A DNA stretch of 64,000 nt from Prorocentrum cordatum (Eukaryota > Sar > Dinophyceae > Prorocentrales > Prorocentraceae): positions 1,140,474 to 1,204,473 of the forward strand of contig CAUYUJ010014205.1 of assembly GCA_963575745.1 (NCBI GenBank), written 5' to 3'. Below the pieces are notes generated by a model, which was given only the letters and a program-made list of their open reading frames with translations, had not been told where the DNA came from and did no database searches. Shown piece after piece: positions 20,182 to 30,811 of the stretch. The position numbers were made by a program, and so were the translations under genes. Positions within the stretch are counted from its first letter, which is position 1. Each line of letters opens with the position of its first letter.

Positions 20182-22449
20182 TTAGAAAAAGTGCGTTTTG
20201 TGCGTGCCCGCTCGAGGAAAGTTCGCCCCCCATCTCGGATCCTCGATAAATAACGGGGTCCGCAGACCCCCGCTTTCCCTCGTAAAAAAGAGGGTGCGGA
20301 GCGTTTTTCGCAGAATCCTCGAAAAATAACGGGGTCTGGAGCCCCGACCGCGACTCGGAAAAGCGCCCCGCGCGCAGGAATTCCGAGGATGTCTCGCGCG
20401 TGCCGCGTCCCGCGCGCAGGAATTTCGAGGATGTCTCGACTAATTCGCTTGTTTTGTCAGGATTTCTTAGAACTTTGGCAGGATGTCTCGAGCGAAACGC
20501 TTATTTTACATAGTTTGTGGAGGATGTCTCGAGCGAAACGCTGGTTTCCGCAAAATTTGGAGATGTCTCGAGCGGGGGGCCAGAATTCAGAGGATGTCTC
20601 AGGCGAAATGCTTGTTTTCGTGTCCCGCTCGCGGGAATTCCAAGGATGTCTCGCGCGGGCCGCGTCCCGCGCGCAGGAATTTCGAGGATGTCTCGACTAA
20701 TTCGTTTGTTTTGTCAGGATTTCTTAGAATTTTGACCGGATGTCTCGAGCGAAACGCTTGTTTTTCATAATTTGTTGAGGATGTCTCGAGCGAAACGCTG
20801 GTTTTGCAAACTTGGGGGATGTCTCGAGCGGGGGCCTCGTGGGGGGCCAGAATTCAGAGGATGTCTCAGGCGAAATGCTTGTTTTCACGTCCCGCTCGCA
20901 GGAATTCCGGGGATGTCTCGCGCGTGCCACGTCCCGCGCGCAGGAATTTTGAGGATGTCCCGTAGCGCGTCCCCTTGGCACGGCCTACGGTGCGACCCCA
21001 TGGCACGTCCCTTGGCACGTCGCCTGGCGCGTCCCTGGGGACGTTTCGCGGCGCGTCCTCCTGGCATGTTCAGAATTTGTTGAGGATGTCTCGAGCGAAA
21101 CGCTGGTTTTGCAGAGTTGGGGATGTCTCGAGCGAAACGCTTGTTTTCAGAATTTGTTGAGGATGTCTCGAGCGAAACGCTGGTTTTGCAGAGCCGACCG
21201 CGACACGGAAAAGCGCCCCGCGCGCAGGAATTCCGAGGATGTCTCGCGCGTGCCGCGTCCCGCGCGCAGGAATTTCGAGGATGTCTCGACTAATTCGTTT
21301 GTTTTGCTAGGATTTCCTTGAATTTTGGCAGGATGTCTCGAGCGAAATGCTTGTCTTTCATAATTTGTTGAAGACGTTTCGAGCGAAACGCTGGTTTTGC
21401 AAAGTTGGGGGATGTCTCGAGCAGGGGCCTCGTGGGGGGCCTCGTGGGGGTCCAGAATTCAGAGGGTGTCTCAGGCGAAATGCTTGTTTTCACGTCCCGC
21501 TCGCAAGAATTCCGAGGATGTCTCGCGCGTGCCGCGTCCCGCGCGCAGGAATTCTGAGGATGTTGGCAGGATGTCTCGAGCGAAACGCTTGTCCCCAGCA
21601 CGTTCCGTAGCGCGTCCCCTTGGCACGCCCCGCGGTGCGTCCCCATGGCACGTCCCTTGGCACGTCGCTTGGCGGGTCCCTTGAGACGTTCCGCGTCGCG
21701 TCCTCCTGGCATGCCCCCCTGTCCATTAGCTCTGGGGCAGCTACTATGTGTTCAGGCAGCTCGAGCTTAAGATCCAGATCAGTTCGGTCAGGACTCGGAT
21801 GCAAAGGAGGACTCGATCCACGAGGCTATAGAGCACAATCGCGGCATGGCACATCGCAATTCAGCACGGCGCAGCACAGCACAGATTTCGGCACGGTACA
21901 TCAAGATCGATACACTCAGCATTGCAACTTGGCACGTTCCGTGGCACGTTCCGTGGCGCGTCCCTTGGCGAGTCTCCCTGGCATGTCGCGTGGCGCGTCC
22001 CCTGGCACATCCCGTGGCACATCCATTGGCACGTTCCGTAGCGCGTCCCTTTGGCACGTCCCGCGGTGCGACCCCATGGCATGTCCCCTGGCACGTCGCC
22101 TGGCGCATCCCTTGGGACGCTTCGCGGCGCGTCCTCCTGACATGCTCCCCTGTCCATCAGCTCTGGGGCAGCTACTATGTGTTCAGGCAGCTCGAGCTTA
22201 AGATCGAGATCAGTTCGGTCAGGACTCGGATGCAAAGGAGGACTCGATCCACGAGGCTATAGAGCACAATCGCGGCATGGCACATCGCAATTCAGCACGG
22301 TGCAGCACAGCACAGCCCTCGGCAGGGTACATCAAGATCGATACACTCAGCATTGCATTTGCCCGTCACCCAATCATGTGTCTTTGAAAACGCTGCCATG
22401 TGGTACAGTGCTATATTCCTTTCCGGGTTCGTGGGTCGAATCATGTTTT
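20182..22449 (+). repeat. Composite repeat, copy 2b (headless, with GATGTCTCG blocks)
   Basis: Begins inside the AGAAAAAGTGCGTTTTGTGC block, immediately after the end of copy 2a. 20185-20985 is nearly identical to 8140-8935. Two TGGCACGTCCC blocks and two CAATTCAGCACGGCGCAGC blocks follow. Ends with CCTTTCCGGG + TTCGTGGGTCGAATCATG at 22420-22446. Confidence 0.85.
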
Positions 22450-22695
22450 TTACGTAACGCAAGCCAAGTGGCAAGCCAGGCCAAGTGACGCCAACATGTT
22501 CTTAACGCAAGTTAGAACATGTTGGCGTAAGGGGCTGCAGTGTGATGAGCTGAATGGGGCATGGAGTGCAGGGAGGAGGAGGAGGAGGGGGAGGGAAGAG
22601 GAGGGGGAGGAGGAGGGAGGAGGAGGAGGAGGAGTGAGGACGAGGGAGGAGGGGGGAGGGCGGAGGGGGGAGGGGGTTCTGACGCTTTTCGTTTT
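22450..22695. other. Spacer with hairpin and GGA-rich tract; no gene
   Basis: Contains a perfect 14-bp inverted repeat (22489-22502 and 22514-22527, CGCCAACATGTTCT arms, 11-nt loop) and a GGAGG-rich stretch at 22570-22675. Confidence 0.8.
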
Positions 22696-24913
22696 CCCGG
22701 AACGGCTTGGGCCCAGGGTTCCCTTTTAGCTGTTTAAACCTCCGTCTGAAGGGTCAAGCGCCGGCGAAATTATTGCGATTACATCAAGAGGTAAAGTGCC
22801 GATTTTTTTAGAAAAAAAGTGCGTTCTTATCTGTGTGGTGCGTGCGCTAGAGGAAGTTCGCCCCCCAATCTCGGATCTCGAAAAAACGGGGTCCGCAGAC
22901 CCCCGCTTTCCCTCGTAAAAAAGAGGGTGCGGAGCGTATTTCGCAGAATCCTCGAAAAATAACGGGGTCTGGAGCCCCGACCGCGACTCGGAAAAGCGCC
23001 CCGCGCGCAGGAATTCCGAGGATGTCTCGCGCGTGCCGCGTCCCGCGCGCAGGAATTTCGAGGATGTCTCGACTAATTCGCCTGTTTTGTCAGGATTTCT
23101 TAGAACTTTGGCAGGATGTCTCGAGCGAAACGCTTATTTTACATAGTTTGTGGAGGATGTCTCGAGCGAAACGCTGGTTTCCGCAAAATTTGGAGATGTC
23201 TCGAGCGGGGGGGCAGAATTCAGAGGATGTCTCAGGCGAAATGCTTGTTTTCGTGTCCCGCTCGCGGGAATTCCAAGGATGCTCGCGCGGGCCGGCGCCC
23301 CCCGCGCGCAGGAATTTCCGAGGATGCTCGACTAATTCGTTGTTTTGTCAAGAATTTCTTAGAATTTTGGACGGATGTCTCGAGCGAAAACGCTTGTTTT
23401 CACAATTGTGGGAGGATTCTCAGCGACGAAACGCTGCGATTTCTGCCAAAATTGGGGGATTCTGTCTCGAGCGGGGGGGGGGGCCTCGTGGGGGGCCAGA
23501 ATTTCATCGGGGTTGTCTTCGGAAATGCCTTGTTTTCACGTGCCGCTCGCAGGAATTCGGTCTCAAGCGGAGCAAGAATTTCGTTGAGGATGTCTCGGAG
23601 CGAGGGACGCTGGTACGCTGGTTTACCAGAGTTGGGGATGTCTCGAGCGAAACGCTTGGTTTCAGAATTTGTTGAGGATGTCTCGAGTGACACGCTGGTT
23701 TTGCAGAGCCGACCGCGACACGGAAAAGCGACCCTCGCGCAGGAATTCCAAGGATGTCTCGCGCGTGCCGCGTCCCGCGCGCGGGTATTTGGATTTCTTG
23801 GGATTTTGACAGGATGTCTCGAGCGAAACGCTTGTTTTTCATAATTTGTTGAGGATATCTCGAGCAAAACGCTGGTTTTGCAAAATTGGAGGATGTCTCG
23901 AGCGGTGGCCTCGTGGGGGGCCAGAATTCAAAGGATGTCTCAGGCGAAATGTTTGTTTTCACGTCCCGCTCGCAGGAATTCCGAGGATGTCTCGCGCGTG
24001 CAGCGTCCCGCGCGTAGGAATTCAGATGTTTTTGACAGGATGTCTCGAGCGAAACGCTTGTCCCCAGCACGTTCCGTAGCGCGTCCCCTTGGCAGGTCCC
24101 GCGATGCGTCCCCATGGCACGTCCCTTGGCACGTCGCTTGGCGCGTCCCTTGAGACGTTCTGCGTCGCGTCCTCCTGGCATGTTTCCCTGTCCATTAGCT
24201 TTGGGGCAGCTACTATGTGTTCAGGCAGCTCGAGCTTAAGATCCAGATCAGTTCGGTCAGGACTCGGATGCAAAGGAGGACTCGATCCACGAGGCTATAG
24301 AGCACAATCGCGCCATGGCACATCGCAATTCAGCACGGCGCAGCACAGCACTGGTTTCGGCACGGTACATCAAGGTCGATGCACTCAGCATTGCAACTTG
24401 GCACGTTCCTTGGCACGTTCCGTGGGGCGTCCTTTGGCGAGTCCCCCTGGCACGTCGCGTCGCGCGTCCCCTGGCACATCCCGTGGCACATCCATTGGCA
24501 CGTTCCGTAGCGCGTCCCCTGGGCACGTCCCGCGGTGCGACCCCATGGCACGTCCCCTGGCACGTCGCCTGGCGCATCCCTTGGGACGTTTCGCGGCGCG
24601 TCCTCCTGGCATGTTCCCCTGTCCATAGCTCTGGGGCAGCTACTATGTGTTCAGGCAGCTCGAGCTTAAGATCCAGATCAGTTCGGTCAGGACTCGGATG
24701 CAAGGGAGGACTCGATCCACGAGGCTATAGAGCACAGTCGCGCCATGGCACATCGCAATTCAGCACGGCGCAGCACAGCACAGCCCTCGGCAGGGTACAT
24801 CAAGATCGATACACTCAGCATTGCATTTGCCCGTCACCCAATCAGGTGTCTTTGAAAACGCTGCCATATGTTACAGTTCTATATTCCTTTCCGGGTTCGT
24901 GGGTCGATCATGT
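22696..24913 (+). repeat. Composite repeat, copy 3
   Basis: Head is CCCGGAACGGC (one change). GATGTCTCG block 22985-24070, with many single-base indels in 23280-23640 relative to copies 1 and 2b. TGGCACG and CAGCACGGCGCAGC blocks occur twice. Ends CCTTTCCGGG + TTCGTGGGTCGATCATG at 24887-24913. Confidence 0.85.
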
Positions 24914-25200
24914 TTCCTGGTCCTCTTCGGCTGTTTCGGCCTTTCCTGACGCCCTCGTCGCCGCGGCTGGATCTGCTCCCCCTTCGTCTGTTACCTGCTT
25001 CGGCTGACCCATCCACCCTCAGCTGCTTCGGCTGACCCCCCTCTCCTGCTGGTTACCGAAATGGGGGTCGGGGAGGCATGCGAACCCTGTGGCCGAACCA
25101 GCAAAACGTTAAACGAGGCCGAACCAGCCAGCCCGACTGGCGCTGTCTCTTCAAAACGAGGACCCAAAAGAGGCTCCCCAAAGTCCCAAAACGAAACGGC
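24914..25200 (+). repeat. Partial third copy of the 44.6/52.1 kb dispersed repeat
   Basis: Shares tandem GCTTCGGCTGACCCATCC-like motifs, GCATGCGAACCCTGTGGCCG, ACGTTAAACGAGGCCGAACC and GCGCTGTCTCTTCAAAACG with 44890-45140 and 52450-52700. Confidence 0.8.
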
Positions 25201-25310
25201 CGCATCCAATAACCCGCGTACCCACTACCCAGGCACGGCGGCGGGATATGCCGGGAGGCATGTAGATAACAGCTAGAAGGGCAGCAGAAGCAGCAGCGAG
25301 GGTGTTTTTT

Positions 25311-26567
25311 CCCGGAAAGGGCGCGGGCCCAGGGTTCTCTTTTAGCCGTTTACCCCCGGATCTGACGGGTCAAGCGCCGGCGAAATTATTTGCGATAAAT
25401 AACGAGGTAAAGTGCTGATTTTTTTAGAAAAAGTGCGTTTTGTGCGTGCCCGTTCGAGGAAAGTTCGCCCCCCATCTCGGATCCTCGATAAATAACGGGG
25501 TCCGCAGACCCCCGCTTTCCCTCGTAAAAAAGAGGGTGCGGAGCGTTTTTCGCAGAATCCTCGAAAAATAACGGGGTCTGGAGCCCCGACCGCGACTCGG
25601 AGAACGCCAGCGCGACTCGGAGAAAAGCGCCCCGCTGCAGCAGGAATCCGAGGATGTCTCGCGCGTGCCTGAGTCCCGCGCGCAGGAATTTCGAGTATGT
25701 TCTCGACATAATTCGCTTGTTTGTTCCAAGATTCTTAGAACTTTGCAGGATGTCTCGAGCGAAACGCTTTCTTGTACAGAGTTGTGGAGGATGGCTGAGC
25801 GAAACGCTGGATTCCGCCAAAATTTGGAGATCTCGAGCGGGGGCCAGAATCAGAGATGTCTCAGGCGAAAATGCTTGTTTTCACCGCTCGCGGGATTCCA
25901 AGGATGTCTCGCGCCGGCCGCGTTCCCGCGCGCAGGGGAATTCGAGGGATGTCTCGACTAAATTCGTTTGTTTGTCAGGATTCTGAGAATTTTTGACCGG
26001 ATTGTCTCGAGCGAAACGCTTGTTTGCATAATTTGTTGAGGATGTCTCGAGGGAAACGCTGGTTTTGCAAAATTTTGGGATGTCTCGAGCGGGGGCTTCG
26101 TGGGGGGCCAGAATTCAGAGGACGTCTCAGGCGAAATGCTTGTTTTCGTGTCCCGCTCGCAGGAATTCCAAGGATGTCTCGCGCGTGCCGCGTCCCGCGC
26201 GCAGGAATTTTGAGGATGTCCCGTAGCGCGTCCCCTTGGCACGGCCTACGGTGAGACCCCATGGCACGTCCCTTGGCACGTCGCCTGGCGCGTCCCTGGG
26301 GACGTTTCGCGGCGCGTCCTCCTGGCATGTCCCCCTGTCAATTAGCTCTGGGGCAGCTACTATGTGTTCAGGAAGCTCGAGCTTCAGATCCAGATCAGTT
26401 CGGTCAGGACTTGGATGCAAAGGAAGATTCGCGCGCAGGAATTCCGAGGATGTCTCGCGCGTGCCGCGTCCAGCGCGCAGGAATTTCGAGGATGTCTCGA
26501 CTAATTCGCTAGGTTTTGCAGGATTTTCCGTAGGAGGGCCAAGGAGAGGCCCCGAAGGCTCTGGGAG

Positions 26568-26605
<38 letters not shown>

Positions 26606-28845
26606 TCTCTTGGGGTTCTCTTGGACGGTTTGTAGAGTCACGCTTACATGATCGACGGGTCGAGGACAGCGCGACGACGACGACGTCGCGGTGGCGGCGG
26701 CGTCCACCACGACGACAAAGTCTCATCTTAGAGCCTTGCGTGGGGGGGTCTATTGGGGTTTGTTTTTTTTCTAGTGGAGGGAGGTGGGAGGGTTGTAGAG
26801 CCCACGCTTAACGCATCGAGGGATCGAGGACAAGCGCGACGACGACGAACGACGTCGGGTCGCCGGCGGCGTGCGACGACGACGCCGACAAAGTCTCATC
26901 TTAGAGCCTTGACGTGGGGGGGTCTCTTGAGGTTCTTTGGAGGGTCTCTTGACGGTTGTAGAGCCCACGCTTTACACGATCGAGGATGCGCGGACAGAGC
27001 GGCCTTGACGGACAACGTCGCGGTGCTCGCGGCGGCGACGACGACGACAAAGTCTCATCTTACGAGCCTCTTCGTGGGGGGGTCTCCGGGGGTTTTCTCT
27101 GGGAGGGTCTCTTGGGGGTCTGCAGAGCCCCACGTTTACACGAGCGCAGGGCTCGAGACAGCGCGACGACGACGACGACGTCGCGGTGGCGCGGCGGCGG
27201 CGTGACGACGACACAGTCTCATTCTTAGGCCTTGCGATGGGGGGGGGGTCTCTGGGGTGCTCTTGGAGGGTCTTGAGGGTCTGAGAGCCCACGCTTACAC
27301 GAAGGATGATCGAGGACAGGGCTGAACGCTGGCGACGACGCGACAAAGTCATCTTAGAGCATGCGTGGGGGGTCTCTTGGAGGGTCTCTTGGGGGTCTGT
27401 AGAGCCCACGACGACGACGTCGCGGTGGCGGCGGCGGCGACGACGACGACAAATTCTCATCTTAGAGCCTTGCGTGGAGCGGTGTCTTGGGGTTCTCTTG
27501 GAGGGTCTCTTGGGGGTCTGTAGAGCCCACGCTTTCACGATCCGACGACGTCGCGGTGGCGGCGGCGGCGACGACGACGACAAAGTCTCATCTTAGAGCC
27601 TTGCGTGGGGTGTCTCGGGTTCTCTTGGAGGGTTTCTTGGGGGTCTGTAGAGCCCACGCTTTCACGATCGAGTGATCGAGGACAGCGCGACGACGACGAC
27701 GACGACGTCGCGGTGGCGGCGGCGGCGACGACGACGACAAAGTCTCATCTTAGAGCCTTGCGTGGGGGGGTCTCCGGGGGTTCTCTTGGAGGGTCTCTTG
27801 GGGGTCTGTAGAGCCCACGCTTACACGATCGAGGGATCGAGGACAGCGCGACGACGTCGACGTCGCGGTGGCGGCGGCGGCGACGACGACGACGATCCAG
27901 CGTAATCCAGGCCCCCAGCGAATCCGTGTGTTCTTACGTATGTGCCTATAGATTAGGCTTCCCAGGTCCACACGGCCCCCAAAGAGTTCCCTCAGGGCCC
28001 CCAAAGAGCTCCAAGACGGTCCGAGAGGGCCTTGGGATCGCCCGAGGCAGCATGCAACACTACCGACGGTACGGCAGCAGCGACGACCGTGCCTTGCGCT
28101 TGTGGGACATCTGTTTACTCGGGTACACACGATACCTGCGACGCCAGCTCCAACACGTGCGTTCAGGCGAGTTCTGTTAGATGTATGGGAGGAGGAGGAG
28201 GACGCAGAAGAGGAGGAGGAGGAGGAGGAAGACACGTGTCAAGTCATGCATTCGAGCTGCGCCTTCTTCCCGACATGTTTGGGCGACGTTCCGTGGCGCG
28301 TTCCCCCTAAAGACAAAAAACATCAAGTTCGGCCCCCTACCCGGGCACATCCTGGCACGTTTCGTCGCGTGTCCCCTTGGCACCGTCCCGCGGTTGCGAA
28401 CCCATCTCTCACCTATATGCAACGTCGCCTGGCGCTTCCCTTGTGACGTTTCGCGGCGCGTCCTCCTGGCATGTCCCGTTGTCCATTAGCTCTGGGGCAG
28501 CTACTACGTGTTCAGGCAGCTCGAGCTTAAGATCCAGATCAGTTCGGTCAGGACTCGGATGCAAAGGAGGACTCTGTCCACGAGGCTATAGAGCACAATC
28601 GCGCCATGGCACATCGCAGTTCAGCACGGCGCAGCACAGCACAGCCCTCGGCAGGGTACATCAAGATCAATACCTTCAGCATTGCATTTGCCCGTCACCC
28701 AATCAGGTGTCTTTGAAAACGCTGCCATGTGTTACAGTTCCATATTCCTTTCCGGGTTCGTGGGTCGATCATGGTTCAGGTGTCTTTGAAAACGCTGCCA
28801 TGTGTTACAGTTCCATATTCCTTTCCGGGTTCGTGGGTCGATCAT
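25311..28845 (+). repeat. Composite repeat, copy 4, with duplicated end
   Basis: Head CCCGGAAAGGG at 25311. GATGTCTCG block 25650-26240, CGTCCC block, GAC-rich array 26560-27900, then TGGCACG/CAGCACGGCG blocks. The terminal ~70 bases (GTGTCTTTGAAAACGCTGCC ... GGTCGATCATG) are present twice in tandem, ending near 28772 and 28843. An unrelated segment at 27905-28300 carries no recognisable gene. Confidence 0.8.
26560..27900 (+). repeat. Second GAC-rich array, indel-rich
   Basis: Same unit as 9285-10215, with AAAGTCTCATCTTAGAGCC-type anchors about eight times. 26730-27370 shows many single-base insertions and losses, whereas 27400-27790 matches the first array closely. Confidence 0.85.
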
Positions 28846-28849
28846 GTTT

Positions 28850-30360
28850 CCCGGAAAAGGGCTTGAGCCCAGGGTTCTCTTTTAGATGGCTTCCCCCGCG
28901 GGTTTGACGGGAAGAGGGCCGGCGAATTTCTTTTGCGATAAATAACAAGTGGGAAGAGGGCCGGCGAATTAAAATTTGAGGATGTCTCGAGCGAAACACT
29001 TGTTTTTCAGAATTTGTTGAGGATGTCTCGAGCGAGACGCTGGTTTCGCAGAGTTGGGGATGTCTCGATCGAGCGAAACGCTTGGTTTCAGAATTTGTTG
29101 AGGATGTCTCGAGCGACACGACGCTGGTTTTGCAGAGCCGACCGCGACACGGCAAAGCGCCCCTCGCGCAGGAATTCCAAGGATGTCTCGCGCGTGCCGC
29201 GTCCCGCGCGCGGGTATTTGGATTTCTTGGGATTTTGACAGGATGTCTCGAGCGAAACGCTTGTTTTTCATAATTTGTTGAGGATGTCTCGAGCGAAACG
29301 CTGGTTTTGCAAAATTGGAGGATGTCTCGAGCGGTGGCCTCGAGGGGGGCCAGAATTCAAAGGATGTCTCAGGCGAAATGCTTGTTTTCACGACCCGCCG
29401 CGATCAGCGAGATGTCCTCGCGCCGCCGTCAGCGTCCCAGTCGGGCGGCGATTAAGGGATTTCTTGATATTTTGACAGGATGTCTCGGGCGAAACGCTTG
29501 TCCCCAGCACGTTCCGTAGCGCGTCCCCTTGGCAGGTCCCGCGATGCGTCCCCATGGCACGTCCCTTGGCACGTCGCTTGGCGCGTCCCTTGAGACGTTC
29601 TGCGTCGCGTCCTCCTGGCATGTTCCCCTGTCCATTAGCTCTGGGGCAACTACTATGTGTTCAGGCAGCTCGAGCTTAAGATCCAGATCAGTTCGGTCAG
29701 GACTCGGATGCAAAGGAGGACTCGATCCACGAGGCTATAGAGCACAATCGCGCCATGGCACATCGCAATTCAGCACGGCGCAGCACAGCACTGAATTCGG
29801 CACGGTACATCAAGTCCGATGCACTCAGCATTGCCCATCTTGGCACTCCTTGGCACGTTCTCAGCGTCCTTTGCGAGTCCCCCTGGAAGTCGCAGTCGCG
29901 AAGGGTCAGCACAAACTGTGCGCATCAATCGGGCGTAGCGCACGTTCCGATAGGCGCGTCCCCTTGGCACGTCCGCGGTGCGACCCCAATGGCACTCCCC
30001 TGGCCCGTCGCCTGCGCGCATCCCTTGGGACGTTTCGCGGCGCGTCCTCCTGGCATGTTCCCCTTGCCAATTAGCTCTGGGGCAGCTACTATGTGTTCAG
30101 GCAGCTCGAGCATAAGATCCAGATCAGTTCGGTCAGGACTCGGATGCAAAGGAGGACTCGATCCACGAGGCTATAGAGCACAATCGCGCCATAGCACATC
30201 GCAATTCAGCACGGTGCAGCACAGCACAGCCCTCGGCACGGTACATCAAGATCGATACCTTTCAGCATTGCAATTGCCCGTCGCCCAATCAGGTGTCTTG
30301 AAAACGTTACCATGCCTTACAGTTCTATATTCCTCTCCGGGTTCGTGGGTCGATCATGTT
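28850..30360 (+). repeat. Composite repeat, copy 5
   Basis: Starts CCCGGAAAAGG directly after the copy 4 end. GATGTCTCG block, TGGCACG blocks (corrupted near 29820-30010), CAGCACGGTGCAGC block; ends CCTCTCCGGG + TTCGTGGGTCGATCATG before a poly-G run. Confidence 0.85.
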
Positions 30361-30366
30361 TTTAAC

Positions 30367-30374
30367 GGGGGGGG

Positions 30375-30420
<46 letters not shown>
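30367..30420. repeat. Poly-G tract of ~54 bases with one A
   Basis: Runs of G interrupted once, immediately after composite repeat copy 5. The exact length is unlikely to be reliable in any assembly. Confidence 0.95.
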
Positions 30421-30422
<2 letters not shown>

Positions 30423-30429
30423 TGAGGAT

Positions 30430-30748
30430 AAAGAAAGAAGGCCTCTTTCTTCCTCCTGCCCCCCCACCCCCTTCCTCCTGCCACGGCCGCGACGACCATG
30501 ACCGCCACGTCGACCGCCTGCGGCGGCGTCGGCGGCGGGAGGCCTCCTCATCCCCGATCCTTCCTCGTCCAACACTCGTCATCCCAATCCTTTCACCCTT
30601 GCCCCGTGCGCTGCTCCTCCTTCCCCTCCCTCCTCATCATCCTTATCCTCCTCCCCCTCCTCCTCCTCCTCCCCCTCGATCCGCCCTCTCCTCCTCCTTC
30701 CCCTCGTCCTCCCCCTCGTCCTCCACTCGCCCCCCATTTGTTTTCCTC
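30430..30748. other. Pyrimidine-rich 5' flank of next gene
   Basis: CTCCTCC/CCCTCC microsatellite (30600-30740) with no coding pattern; it could act as the polypyrimidine tract for trans-splicing of the downstream gene. Confidence 0.5.
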
Positions 30749-30811
30749 CTGTAGCTGTTTCGGCTTTCAGGGGGCGAGGAGTGGCGAGGGCGTAGCGGCT
30801 GTTCCGGCTGA
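30749..30811 (+). other. Two tandem degenerate spliced-leader relics
   Basis: 30749-30765 matches the first 17 nt of the dinoflagellate spliced leader at 13 positions, all four differences being transitions (CTGTAGCTGTTTCGGCT). A second, gapped match (CGTAGCGGCTGTTCCGGCTGA) follows at 30791-30811, ending at the start codon. Tandem leader relics are known from recycled dinoflagellate cDNAs. Confidence 0.5.
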
